Shown here: piece by piece, positions 15,886 to 23,852 of the stretch | Layout of the letters: each line of letters opens with the position of its first letter | How positions within the stretch are numbered: the first letter of the stretch is position 1 | From: an uncultured Collinsella sp. | Lineage (GTDB): Bacteria; Actinomycetota; Coriobacteriia; Coriobacteriales; Coriobacteriaceae | Length of the DNA stretch: 31,947 bases | Assembly: GCA_959596505.1 (NCBI GenBank) | Contig: CAUFWM010000013.1 | Location: 1-31,947 of the forward strand | Direction: 5' to 3' | Program-made: the position numbers and the translations under genes | Notes under the pieces: generated by a model | The model's input: only the letters and a program-made list of their open reading frames with translations | Database searches by the model: none | What the model was told of the DNA's origin: nothing

Positions 15886-17832
15886 GTGCGCGTGGCAGGT
15901 CACGACAACATTCCAACACTTGCCGAGCAGGTTTCGCGCGTTCCCACGCAACCCGGCTGCTACCTTTGGAAAGATGCCAAGGGTGATGTCATCTATGTGG
16001 GCAAGGCAAAAAACCTGCGTGCCCGTATGCGTCAATACGTGACGCTGCAGGACGAGCGTCAAAAGATCCCGCTCATGATGCAGCTGGTGGCGAGCTTCGA
16101 CTATATCGTGGTGGAGACCGAGCACGAGGCATTGGTGCTCGAGCGCAATCTGATTGGCCAGTACCATCCGTACTTTAACGTCGATCTCAAAGACGATAAA
16201 AGCTATCCCTTTATCGCCATTACCAAGAGCGACTTGTTTCCGGCTATTAAATACACGCGAGAGCGTCATAAACCGGGAACGCGCTATTTTGGCCCCTATA
16301 CCGATAGCCGTGCGGCGCGTGAGACCATCGATACGCTACGCAAGGTTATTCCTATTTGCTCGGCATCCTGTGCGGAATGGCGCCGCTGCCGCCGCATCGT
16401 CGAATCTCATAAGGGCGAAGAAGACATCGTCAATATGATTTGCGCGCAAAACGGGCGTCCCTGCTTTGACTACCATGTCGGGCGCGGGCCGGGCGCATGC
16501 ATCGGCGCGATTTCCCCTGCCGACTATGCCAAGAACGTCAAACGTGTCGAACGTTTCTTGTCGGGCCATCGCAAGGATGTCGTTGACGAGCTTACGTCCG
16601 AGATGACGGAGGCAGCCGAGACGCTCGATTTTGAGCGTGCGGCGCGCGTCAAGCGTCGCCTGGAAGTCATTAGGGGCCTGGACGATCGCCAACAGGTCGT
16701 TTTTCCATCGAGCGTCGATATCGACGTCATCGGCTTCTATCGCGAAGAGACTATCTCTGCCGCCTGTGTCTTTGTCGTTCGCGAGGGCCGAACGGTTCGA
16801 ACTTGTGAGTTCATCCTCGATAAAGGCCTGGATGTCGACGAGGAAGAGCTTCAATCGGGCTTTCTTAAGCGCTATTACGACGAGACGGCTGATATTCCAG
16901 CCGAGATCAATCTCTCTGTCGAGCTTGAGGACGCCGAAGCGTTGGGGGAGTGGCTTGCGGGCAAGCGCGAACGCTCTTGCCATCTCCATAGGCCGCAGCG
17001 CGGCGAAAAGCACCGCCTGCTCGATATGGCTTCCAAAAATGCGCGCCATGCCCTCATGCGCTACATGATGCGCACGGGGTATGCTGACGATCGCACTAAT
17101 CAGGCGCTCCTGGAGCTCGAAAGCGCGCTGGCGCTGCCTGCGCCGCCGTTGCGCATCGAGTGCTTCGATATCTCGACGTTGCACGGCACCTTTACCGTCG
17201 CTTCGATGGTGGTATTTACCAACGGCCGTGCCGACAAGGGCCAGTATCGTCGCTTTAAAATTCAGGCCGAATTGGACGAGGCGAACGACTTCGTATCGAT
17301 GTCCGAGGTTCTGGGGCGTCGCTATGCTCCCGAGCGCATGGCGGACGAGCGCTTTGGCTCGCGCCCCGATTTGCTCGTTGTCGATGGCGGCAAACCGCAA
17401 TTGACCGCTGCAATTAAGCAACTTGAGGCGCTTGGCCTCGATATACCAGTTTGTGGCTTGGCAAAGGCCGATGAGGAAGTTTTCGTGCCGTGGGACGAGA
17501 CCCCCGTCGTGCTGCCGACCGGCTCCGCTTCGCTTTATCTGATCAAGCAGGTTCGCGATGAATCCCACCGATTTGCGATTACGTTCCATCGCGAGTTGCG
17601 CGATAAGGCTATGACGGTTTCGGTGCTTGACGACGTTCCGGGCGTGGGACCCACCAGAAAACGTGCCATTATGCGCCATTTTGGCTCGATGAAGCGTTTG
17701 CGCGCGGCAAGCGAGCAGGAGATTGCGGAAGTTCGAGGCGTTCCGGCCGATGTCGCCAAAGCGGTCCACGAGGCACTTGTTGCATGGAATGCCGAGCGCG
17801 CCCAAGCATCGGCCAGCCGTTCCGAAAACTAA
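15886..17832 (+). CDS. uvrC: Excinuclease ABC subunit C
   Basis: Dual-incision nuclease of nucleotide excision repair. The 648-aa protein has an N-terminal GIY-YIG domain (PGCYLWKD and VIYVGKAKNLRARM, about 23-50), a UVR helix pair (LDFERAARVKRRL), an RNase H-like domain with RIECFDIS and LLVVDGGKPQ, and a C-terminal helix-hairpin-helix (LDDVPGVGPTRKRAI). In the Cys-rich region that holds the Fe-S cluster in homologues, the usual RPC-N7-C-N3-C pattern has Gly201 in place of the third Cys, with extra Cys at 158, 162, 168 and 186. The start is GTG 15886, abutting the murJ stop; GTG 15892 is an equally possible start. A weak terminator follows. Confidence 0.96.
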   Translation: MRVAGHDNIPTLAEQVSRVPTQPGCYLWKDAKGDVIYVGKAKNLRARMRQYVTLQDERQKIPLMMQLVASFDYIVVETEHEALVLERNLIGQYHPYFNVDLKDDKSYPFIAITKSDLFPAIKYTRERHKPGTRYFGPYTDSRAARETIDTLRKVIPICSASCAEWRRCRRIVESHKGEEDIVNMICAQNGRPCFDYHVGRGPGACIGAISPADYAKNVKRVERFLSGHRKDVVDELTSEMTEAAETLDFERAARVKRRLEVIRGLDDRQQVVFPSSVDIDVIGFYREETISAACVFVVREGRTVRTCEFILDKGLDVDEEELQSGFLKRYYDETADIPAEINLSVELEDAEALGEWLAGKRERSCHLHRPQRGEKHRLLDMASKNARHALMRYMMRTGYADDRTNQALLELESALALPAPPLRIECFDISTLHGTFTVASMVVFTNGRADKGQYRRFKIQAELDEANDFVSMSEVLGRRYAPERMADERFGSRPDLLVVDGGKPQLTAAIKQLEALGLDIPVCGLAKADEEVFVPWDETPVVLPTGSASLYLIKQVRDESHRFAITFHRELRDKAMTVSVLDDVPGVGPTRKRAIMRHFGSMKRLRAASEQEIAEVRGVPADVAKAVHEALVAWNAERAQASASRSEN

Positions 17833-17857
17833 ACGCGCTTCTAAACAACTGATATAC

Positions 17858-17887
17858 ATGATTGGCTGATTTTCAATCATTTATTTC
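17858..17887 (+). terminator. AT-rich terminator after uvrC
   Basis: ATGATTG pairs with CAATCAT across a 9-nt loop, followed by TTATTTC. The 7-bp stem is AT-rich, so efficiency is uncertain, but its position right after uvrC fits. Confidence 0.5.
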
Positions 17888-17997
17888 GCGGCGATTACCT
17901 GCTGATTTCGGGTTTTATTAACGCTAAAACGTTTGACTAGCCATGGTGAATAACCCTGCTATCCTGCGGGTTGACGAAGACTGATATCTCACCTCGT

Positions 17998-18078
17998 CGA
18001 TACATACTGTCTGTCGAATCGTTTGTCAATGAATTCGGTGAACGGTAGTAAATACCGTTCAAGCGTATGTATGTATCG
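17998..18078. promoter_or_regulatory. Nested perfect inverted repeats in the leader (candidate operator)
   Basis: The inner repeat GAACGGTA-N5-TACCGTTC (18040-18060) is perfect, 8 bp per arm. The outer arms CGATACATAC (17998-18007) and GTATGTATCG (18069-18078) are also perfect, 10 bp each. The inner element has the size and spacing of a dimeric repressor operator; alternatively the pair folds as a leader RNA structure. It lies downstream of the likely promoter and about 140 nt before the first gene. Confidence 0.6.
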
Positions 18079-18197
18079 GTCGCCGAGCGCGGCACCCAAG
18101 TTGGGTTTGTCGGTAGGTAAGGTATATATCGTCCGCAAGTTGCGCGGGGGCAAGTCTAGGTGCTCCCGGGTAAGATTCTCTATTGATAGGAGAAGAC

Positions 18198-19811
18198 ATG
18201 GCCATCATCAACAAGGGTATGTCCAGGCGTTCGTTCCTCGGCCTCACCGGCAGCGTCGCTGCTGTCGCAGGGCTTGGTCTCACCGGCTGCGGTGGCAGCT
18301 CTAGCGACGAGGGTTCCGCTTCCGGTTCCACCGATTCCGCCAACCGTGGCGGCGGCGTGATCACCGCTGGTTCCGCTTACGCTCCGTCCAGCTTCGACCC
18401 CGCCAGCACCGGCTCCGCTGTGGGCCTGGGTGCTAACTGGCACGTCGTCGAGGGCCTCTACGGCATCGATTACCACGACTACAGCACCTTCAACGAGCTC
18501 GCCACCGACGACCCCAAGTCTGTGGACGACACCACTTTCGAGGTTACCATCCGCAAGGGCGCCAAGTTCTCCGATGGCACCGAGGTCACCGCTGACGATG
18601 TCGTTGCCTCCTACACCGCTTGCGCCGCTTCCGCTACCTATGCTCCGTTCTTCCAGCCCTTCGAGTCCATCGAGGCTAAGGACGCCAGCACCGTGACGGT
18701 CAAGACCAAGGTCCCCAACTTCTCTCTGCTCAAGGATCGTCTTGCCATCATCCGCGTTACCCCGGCCACCCAGACCGAGGAGGATCGCGCCAAGCAGCCG
18801 ATCGGCTCCGGCCCCTGGATGTACGACTCTATCTCCGATACCGAGATCACCCTGGTTCCCAACCCCGAGTACAACGGTGAGTATGCTGCCGAGGATAAGA
18901 AGATCCAGTACAGCATCCTGACCGACCCCACCGCTCGCGTTACCGCTCAGCAGGAGGGCTCCACGCTCGTTATGGAGCTCGTTACCGCTGACGCCGTCGA
19001 CCAGCTCGAGAGCGCCGGCTGCAAGATCGATAACGTTCAGGGTTTCGGCACCCGCTTCATCATGTTCAACGTCGCCAAGGAGCCTTGGAACAACGTCAAG
19101 GTCCGTCAGGCTGTCATGTATGCGCTCGACACCGAGAAGATGGTCAGCAACACCTTTGCCGGCCTTGCCACCGCTGCCAGCTGCTACCTGCCCAAGAGCT
19201 TCACCAATTATCATGAGGCTTCCACGGTGTACAAGACCGACGCCAAGAAGGCTAAGAAGCTCATCGAGGAGTCCGGCATCACCCCGGGTGCCATCACCCT
19301 GCGCACCACCGACAACGAGCAGATCAAGGGCATGGCCGCCCAGGTCAAGAACGACCTCGACGCTCTCGGCTTTGAGGTGACCATCCAGACCGATACCTCG
19401 CCGGCCACCTACGCTGCCATCGACGGCGGCGAGGCCTACGATATCCTCCTTGCCCCTGGCGATCCTTCCTGCTTCGGCGCTGACCCCGACCTGCTGCTCA
19501 ACTGGTGGTATGGCGACAACGTCTGGATGCAGACCCGTTGCCCGTGGAAGGAGTCCGCTGAGTGGCAGAAGCTTCACGGTCTCATGGACGAGGCTCTTGC
19601 CGCCGAGGGCGACGAGCAGCAGAAGAAGTGGAACGAGTGCTTCGACATCATCGCCGACAACGCCGTTCTGTACCCCGTTGTCCACGTCAAGACCGTCTCC
19701 GCTTCCTGGGACGATCCGTCCACCGCGCCCAACGGCGAGGCTCTCGACGGCTTCAAGGGCATCGGCACGACGAGCATGTCCTTCAGGGGCGTTGCGACCG
19801 TCAAGGCGTAA
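18198..19811 (+). CDS. Family 5 substrate-binding lipoprotein of an ABC transporter, probably for sialic acid
   Basis: Extracytoplasmic solute receptor of the DppA/OppA (SBP family 5) type, 537 aa. The N-terminus has a twin-arginine motif SRRSFLG (9-15), a hydrophobic stretch, and the lipobox LTGC with Cys31, so export as a lipidated Tat substrate is likely. A Gly/Ser linker follows. The body shows the family 5 features SFDPA near residue 63 and a VTIRKGAKFSDGTEVTADDV stretch. Binding of N-acetylneuraminate rather than peptides is inferred from the nanA, nanK and nanE genes downstream. ATG 18198 follows AGGAG; an in-frame TTG 15 nt upstream is unlikely. Codon use is strongly biased like gap, suggesting high expression. 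A strong hairpin follows the gene. Confidence 0.88.
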   Translation: MAIINKGMSRRSFLGLTGSVAAVAGLGLTGCGGSSSDEGSASGSTDSANRGGGVITAGSAYAPSSFDPASTGSAVGLGANWHVVEGLYGIDYHDYSTFNELATDDPKSVDDTTFEVTIRKGAKFSDGTEVTADDVVASYTACAASATYAPFFQPFESIEAKDASTVTVKTKVPNFSLLKDRLAIIRVTPATQTEEDRAKQPIGSGPWMYDSISDTEITLVPNPEYNGEYAAEDKKIQYSILTDPTARVTAQQEGSTLVMELVTADAVDQLESAGCKIDNVQGFGTRFIMFNVAKEPWNNVKVRQAVMYALDTEKMVSNTFAGLATAASCYLPKSFTNYHEASTVYKTDAKKAKKLIEESGITPGAITLRTTDNEQIKGMAAQVKNDLDALGFEVTIQTDTSPATYAAIDGGEAYDILLAPGDPSCFGADPDLLLNWWYGDNVWMQTRCPWKESAEWQKLHGLMDEALAAEGDEQQKKWNECFDIIADNAVLYPVVHVKTVSASWDDPSTAPNGEALDGFKGIGTTSMSFRGVATVKA

Positions 19812-19873
19812 GACTCGCTTGAGTCTGTATGCAGGATGTCGGCCGTTGGGACCGTATCCTCATAGTTGAAACA

Positions 19874-19928
19874 AAGACCCGGGCGGCAACGATGTCGCTC
19901 GGGTCTTGTAATGAGTATCCGTACTCAT
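19874..19928 (+). promoter_or_regulatory. Two adjacent hairpins between binding-protein and permease genes
   Basis: Hairpin one has an 11-bp stem AAGACCCGGGC with GCTCGGGTCTT (one G-U pair) and a 12-nt loop, 19874-19907. Hairpin two is ATGAGTA-TCCG-TACTCAT at 19911-19928. Neither has a T-run. Placed directly after the binding-protein gene, they fit mRNA 3'-end protection or partial attenuation, giving more binding protein than permease. Confidence 0.7.
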
Positions 19929-19968
19929 ATACCAGTTGGTCCTACCGACAAAAGAAAGGGGAGAGAAC

Positions 19969-20925
19969 GTGAACAACTTGCTACGTTTGATTGGAAGGCG
20001 TCTTGTGGCGCTGCCGATCATGGCATTGGGCGTCACCGTCCTGGTGTTCTTCCTTATGTCGTTCTCCAAGACCGACCCCGCCTACACGGCGTTGGGTGAC
20101 GGTGCCTCGCCCGAGGCGGTTGCCGAGTACCATGAGAAGTATGGTCTGGACGACCCCTGGCCTGTGCGCTACGTGCGCTATATGGGCGATTTGATTCATG
20201 GCGACATGGGTACCTACGGCGCTGCCCGCAACTCCGTTGCCAAGCGCATCTCCACGGCCCTGCCCGTCACGATGCAGCTGACCTTCATCGGTCTTGCCAT
20301 CGGTGCGGTCGTTTCGTTTTTGCTCGGCGTCATCGCGGCACTGTATCGCGACAAATGGCCGGACCAAGTGATCCGCGTCTTTTCCATCGCCGGCTTGGCA
20401 ACCCCGTCGTTCTGGCTTGCCGTTCTGTTGATCCTGCTGTTCTCTTCCTACCTTAAGGTGCTCCCGGCATCGGGTGCTCTGCCTCACTTCACCACGAATC
20501 CGGTTGGCTATCTGGGACGTATGATCATGCCCGCTATCGCCTTGGCATTTCCGCTGACGGGCCAGATGACTCGTATCGTGCGTACCGCCATGGTCGAGGA
20601 GCTCGACAAGGACTATGTCCGTATGGCTCGTGGCGCCGGCGTTCCCGAGAAGGTCGTCGTCGGCATCAACGTTCTTCGCAATGCGCTGATCACCCCGGTC
20701 ACCACCCTCGGTCTTAAGATCGGCTACCTCATGGGCGGCGCCGTCGTCATCGAGGTTATCTTCAACCTCCCCGGCATGGGCACTGCGATTCTGCAGGGCG
20801 TTCAGGGCAACGAGGCGAACCTGGTTCAGGGCGTCGTTATCGTCGTTGCTCTTGCCTTCATCATCATCAACATCGTGGTTGACATGCTCTACCTGCTCAT
20901 CAACCCGCGCATCAGGACGGTGTAG
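19969..20925 (+). CDS. ABC transporter permease, DppB type
   Basis: A 318-aa inner-membrane permease with six predicted helices and the DppB/OppB layout: an N-terminal membrane helix, an extracytoplasmic segment beginning at TDPAYTALGDGA and including the YGLDDPWPVRYVRYM box, and an EAA-type cytoplasmic loop (VEELDKDYVRMARGAGVPE). It should pair with the permease half of the next protein to form the channel. GTG 19969 is chosen because GGGGAG precedes it; an in-frame opening 33 nt upstream overlaps no suitable site. The stop lies 3 nt before the next start. Substrate (sialic acid) is inferred from the operon. Confidence 0.9.
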   Translation: MNNLLRLIGRRLVALPIMALGVTVLVFFLMSFSKTDPAYTALGDGASPEAVAEYHEKYGLDDPWPVRYVRYMGDLIHGDMGTYGAARNSVAKRISTALPVTMQLTFIGLAIGAVVSFLLGVIAALYRDKWPDQVIRVFSIAGLATPSFWLAVLLILLFSSYLKVLPASGALPHFTTNPVGYLGRMIMPAIALAFPLTGQMTRIVRTAMVEELDKDYVRMARGAGVPEKVVVGINVLRNALITPVTTLGLKIGYLMGGAVVIEVIFNLPGMGTAILQGVQGNEANLVQGVVIVVALAFIIINIVVDMLYLLINPRIRTV

Positions 20926-20928
20926 ATT

Positions 20929-22944
20929 ATGGTAAAGATTCGAGAGAAGCAAACCGAGCAGCTCGAGAAGGCTGCCTCCAAGGGGCTCAAGCTCGGTGGC
21001 TGGAAGAAGATGACGCTGTCTTCTAAGATTGCCGCCGTCGTGCTGGTGCTGGTCGCCCTGACTGCGATTTTGGCGCCCCTTCTTGCCCCCTATAGCCCGG
21101 TCGAGATCTTTACGGCTCGCCAGGCTCCCGGCAACGGATTTATCTTCGGTACCGACGATAAGGGTCGCGACATTCTGTCGCGCATGCTCTACGGCGGACG
21201 TTACTCGCTGATTATCGGCTTTGGTGCTACCGCCATGGCTTTGGTCTGTGGTTCCGTTGTCGGCGCTCTTGCAGCGGTTTCGCGCAAGTCTATCTCTGAG
21301 GCGATCATGCGTATCCTGGACATCATCATGTCCATCCCGGGTATCGCCCTCGCAGCCGTTTTCGTTTCCATCCTGGGCAATTCCGTGCCGTCGATCATCT
21401 TTGCGATCGGCTTTATGTACACCCCGCAGATCGCCCGTATCGTGCGCGCCAACATCGTGTCCGAGTACGGTGAGGACTATGTCCGCGCGGTCATCGTGTC
21501 CGGCGCCAAGGCTCCGTGGATTCTGATCAAGCATGTTCTGCGTAACTGCATCGCTCCGATTATGGTCTTCACCGTTACCCTGGTCGCCGACGCCATTATC
21601 TTCGAGGCCTCGCTGACCTTCATCGGCGCCGGCATCCAGGAGCCCACCGCTACCTGGGGCAACATTCTCGCCGACGCACGCGGTGGCGTGCTCGCTGGCC
21701 GTTGGTGGCAGGCACTGTTCCCGGGCCTGGCCATCATGATCACCTGCCTGGCGCTCAACATCCTCTCCGAGGGCATTACCGACGCCATGGCCGCTGCTCC
21801 CTCCGCCGCCCTGGATCCGACCGATTCCTCCAAGCGCCGCGAGGCCGACCTGCTGGTTTCCGACCCCGTTCGTGCCTACAAGGAGCAGGCTCAGTCCCTG
21901 TCCGCCCGTCTTGGCGCACTGCGCGATGTCGAGCTCAAGCGTAACGACCGCCATGTGCCCGATGAGTCCGTTGAGCCGATCCTTTCGGTCCGCGATTTCT
22001 GCATCCAGTTTGAGCACCACGGTGATATCAACGTCGTCGACCACGTTAACTTTGACGTCCGTCCCGGCCAGACCATGGGCCTGGTAGGCGAGTCCGGCTG
22101 CGGTAAGTCCATCACCACGCTGGCCATCATGGGCCTGACCGACGATGACGAGCATCTTTCCGGCGAGGTTCTCTGGGAGGGCCGCGACCTGCTCAAGATG
22201 AGCAAGAAGGAGTGGTTCGGCCTGCGCGGTACCGATATCGCCATGGTCTATCAGGACGCCCTGTCCTCGCTCAACCCCTCCATGCTCATTTCCGCCCAGA
22301 TGAAGCAGCTCACCAAGCGCGGCGGCACCCGTAGCGCCGAGGAGCTCCTGGAGCTCGTGGGCCTCGACCCCAAGCGTACGCTCGAGAGCTATCCGCATGA
22401 GCTTTCCGGTGGTCAGCGTCAGCGCGTTCTGATCGCTATGGCCCTTACCCGCGACCCCAAGCTGGTTATCTGCGACGAGCCCACGACCGCTCTGGACGTT
22501 ACGGTCCAGAAGCAGGTCATCAAGCTGCTCAACGACCTTCAGGCCAAGCTCGGCTTTGCCATGATCTTCGTTTCGCACGACCTGGCGCTGGTCGCCGAGG
22601 TCGCCCACAACATCACGGTTATGTACGCCGGCCAGGTTATTGAGCAGGCGCCCACCAAGGAGCTGCTCACCAACCCGATTCACGAGTACACCCGCGGCCT
22701 TCTGGGTTCCGTCCTGTCCATCGAGAGCGGTTCGGGCCGCCTGCACCAGGTGCCCGGCGCCGTTCCGAGCCCGCGCGATTTCCCCAAGGGCGATCGCTTC
22801 GCGCCCCGCTCGAGCCATCCGCGCATTGGCCTGGACACCCGTCCGGTCTTCAAGCGCGTGCCCGGCACCGAGCACTTCTATTCCGAGCTCCCCGACGAGG
22901 TGCTCAAGGCAAATGGTTTGACCCCTCACGCGGAGGTGATGTAG
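20929..22944 (+). CDS. Fused ABC permease (DppC type) and ATPase (DppD type)
   Basis: A single 671-aa chain joins two proteins that are usually separate. Residues 30-290 form a DppC-type permease with GTDDKGRDILSRMLYGGR (74-91) and an EAA loop at about 179-206. A charged linker spans about 295-345. From 350 onward is an ABC ATPase with Walker A GESGCGKS (387-394), LSGGQRQRV, and CDEPTTALDV Walker B. The C-terminal extension keeps the HEYTRGLLG helix, but the GCxFxxRC cysteines of many Opp/Dpp ATPases are replaced (GDRFAPRSS). There is no frameshift: the reading frame is open throughout and codon use is uniform. I recall fused permease-ATPase subunits in some sialic acid transporters (Corynebacterium SiaEFGI type), which supports the substrate guess. 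Confidence 0.93.
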   Translation: MVKIREKQTEQLEKAASKGLKLGGWKKMTLSSKIAAVVLVLVALTAILAPLLAPYSPVEIFTARQAPGNGFIFGTDDKGRDILSRMLYGGRYSLIIGFGATAMALVCGSVVGALAAVSRKSISEAIMRILDIIMSIPGIALAAVFVSILGNSVPSIIFAIGFMYTPQIARIVRANIVSEYGEDYVRAVIVSGAKAPWILIKHVLRNCIAPIMVFTVTLVADAIIFEASLTFIGAGIQEPTATWGNILADARGGVLAGRWWQALFPGLAIMITCLALNILSEGITDAMAAAPSAALDPTDSSKRREADLLVSDPVRAYKEQAQSLSARLGALRDVELKRNDRHVPDESVEPILSVRDFCIQFEHHGDINVVDHVNFDVRPGQTMGLVGESGCGKSITTLAIMGLTDDDEHLSGEVLWEGRDLLKMSKKEWFGLRGTDIAMVYQDALSSLNPSMLISAQMKQLTKRGGTRSAEELLELVGLDPKRTLESYPHELSGGQRQRVLIAMALTRDPKLVICDEPTTALDVTVQKQVIKLLNDLQAKLGFAMIFVSHDLALVAEVAHNITVMYAGQVIEQAPTKELLTNPIHEYTRGLLGSVLSIESGSGRLHQVPGAVPSPRDFPKGDRFAPRSSHPRIGLDTRPVFKRVPGTEHFYSELPDEVLKANGLTPHAEVM

Positions 22945-23772
22945 ATGAGCGAGACCGCAGTCAACGGCGTCGAGCCGATCATCTTCCTTGATGACGTCCA
23001 CGTCACCTTTAGGACCCGTACCGGCTCGATTCTGCACCCCAACCTGGTTCACGCCGTCCAGGGTGTAACGATTAAGCTCATGCCCGGACAGACCATCGGC
23101 ATCGTCGGCGAGTCCGGTTGCGGAAAGTCCACCACGGCTAACGTCATGTGCGGCCTGCAGGCCCCCACGAGCGGCAAGGTCTACTTTAAGGGCAAGGACG
23201 TCACCAAGCGTACCGCCGAGGACCGTCGCCACATGGGTCGCGTCATCTCGGTCGTGTTCCAGAACCCGGCCACGGCGCTCAACCCCCGCATGGTCGTTCG
23301 CGAGCAACTGCTCGACCCCATGCGCGTCCACAACCTGGGTACCGAGGCCGAGCAGGAGAAGCGCGTCAAGGAGCTCTTGGAGCTCACCGGTCTGCCCTCC
23401 TCCGCCGCCGAGGTTCTTCCCGGCCAGCTTTCGGGCGGCCAGCGCCAGCGCGTCGCAATTGCCCGTGCCCTGTCGCTGAACCCCGATGCCATCATCGCCG
23501 ACGAGCCCACCTCGGCTCTGGACGTTTCGGTCCGCGCGCAGATTCTCAACCTGCTGACCGACCTTAAGAAGGAACTCGGCCTGGCTATGGTGTTCATCAG
23601 CCATGACATCCAGACGGTCCGCTATATTTCCGACGACATCATCGTCATGAATGGCGGCAAGATCGTCGAGCAGGGCGAGGCCAAGCAGGTTTTCCAGCAT
23701 CCTCGAGACCCCTACACTAAGATGCTGCTCGGCGCTGCGCCGTCGCTGCTGCATCCCAAGCTCGGCGAGTAA
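22945..23772 (+). CDS. ABC transporter ATPase, DppF type
   Basis: Second ATP-hydrolysing subunit of the importer, 275 aa. It has Walker A GESGCGKS (55-62), the Q-loop in VVFQNPATALNPR, signature LSGGQRQRV, Walker B IIADEPTSALDV, and the switch His in FISHD. The C-terminus is short compared with usual DppF proteins. ATG 22945 abuts the previous stop and is preceded by a near-perfect GGAGGTGAT site inside the upstream gene, giving tight coupling. With the ATPase half of the fused subunit it forms the heterodimeric motor. A 10-bp hairpin follows the gene. Confidence 0.94.
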   Translation: MSETAVNGVEPIIFLDDVHVTFRTRTGSILHPNLVHAVQGVTIKLMPGQTIGIVGESGCGKSTTANVMCGLQAPTSGKVYFKGKDVTKRTAEDRRHMGRVISVVFQNPATALNPRMVVREQLLDPMRVHNLGTEAEQEKRVKELLELTGLPSSAAEVLPGQLSGGQRQRVAIARALSLNPDAIIADEPTSALDVSVRAQILNLLTDLKKELGLAMVFISHDIQTVRYISDDIIVMNGGKIVEQGEAKQVFQHPRDPYTKMLLGAAPSLLHPKLGE

Positions 23773-23788
23773 CTTCGCTTTCCCTCCC

Positions 23789-23816
23789 GTGCGCCCGGTT
23801 CCCTTGCCGGGCGCAC
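23789..23816 (+). promoter_or_regulatory. Strong hairpin after the transporter genes
   Basis: Perfect 10-bp stem GTGCGCCCGG with CCGGGCGCAC and an 8-nt loop, followed by CTCCG, not a T-run. It lies 16 nt after the last transporter gene and 36 nt before the esterase start. mRNA stabilisation or processing is more likely than termination. Confidence 0.6.
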
Positions 23817-23852
23817 CTCCGTTGCGATTTCGAAAGGTTGGGTTCACGAGCC

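Larger units (their letters stand above)
17833..18197 (+). promoter_or_regulatory. 365-nt intergenic region and leader of the sialic acid operon
   Basis: No credible coding sequence is present. The left part holds the uvrC terminator. An extended -10 element TGCTATCCT lies at 17957-17965; a TTGACT box at 17933-17938 is 21 nt away, too far for a standard -35. A leader of about 225 nt would follow, containing nested inverted repeats (17998-18078) and ending with AGGAG and the ATG of the binding-protein gene. The length and the repeats suggest a regulated promoter for a catabolic operon. Confidence 0.6.

Noticed and set aside
18101..18128. TTGTCG and TATATA boxes as a second nan promoter
   Set aside because: The spacer is only about 10 nt, so they cannot be a -35 and -10 pair.
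18180..19685. A 501-codon reverse-strand frame opposite the binding-protein gene, rich in Gly, Val and Leu
   Set aside because: Shadow of the biased forward gene. No ribosome binding site or recognisable domain.
20929..22944. Possible sequencing error joining two separate transporter genes
   Set aside because: The linker is in frame, with normal codon use, no stop or internal start with a good site, and I recall the same fusion in other sialic acid importers.
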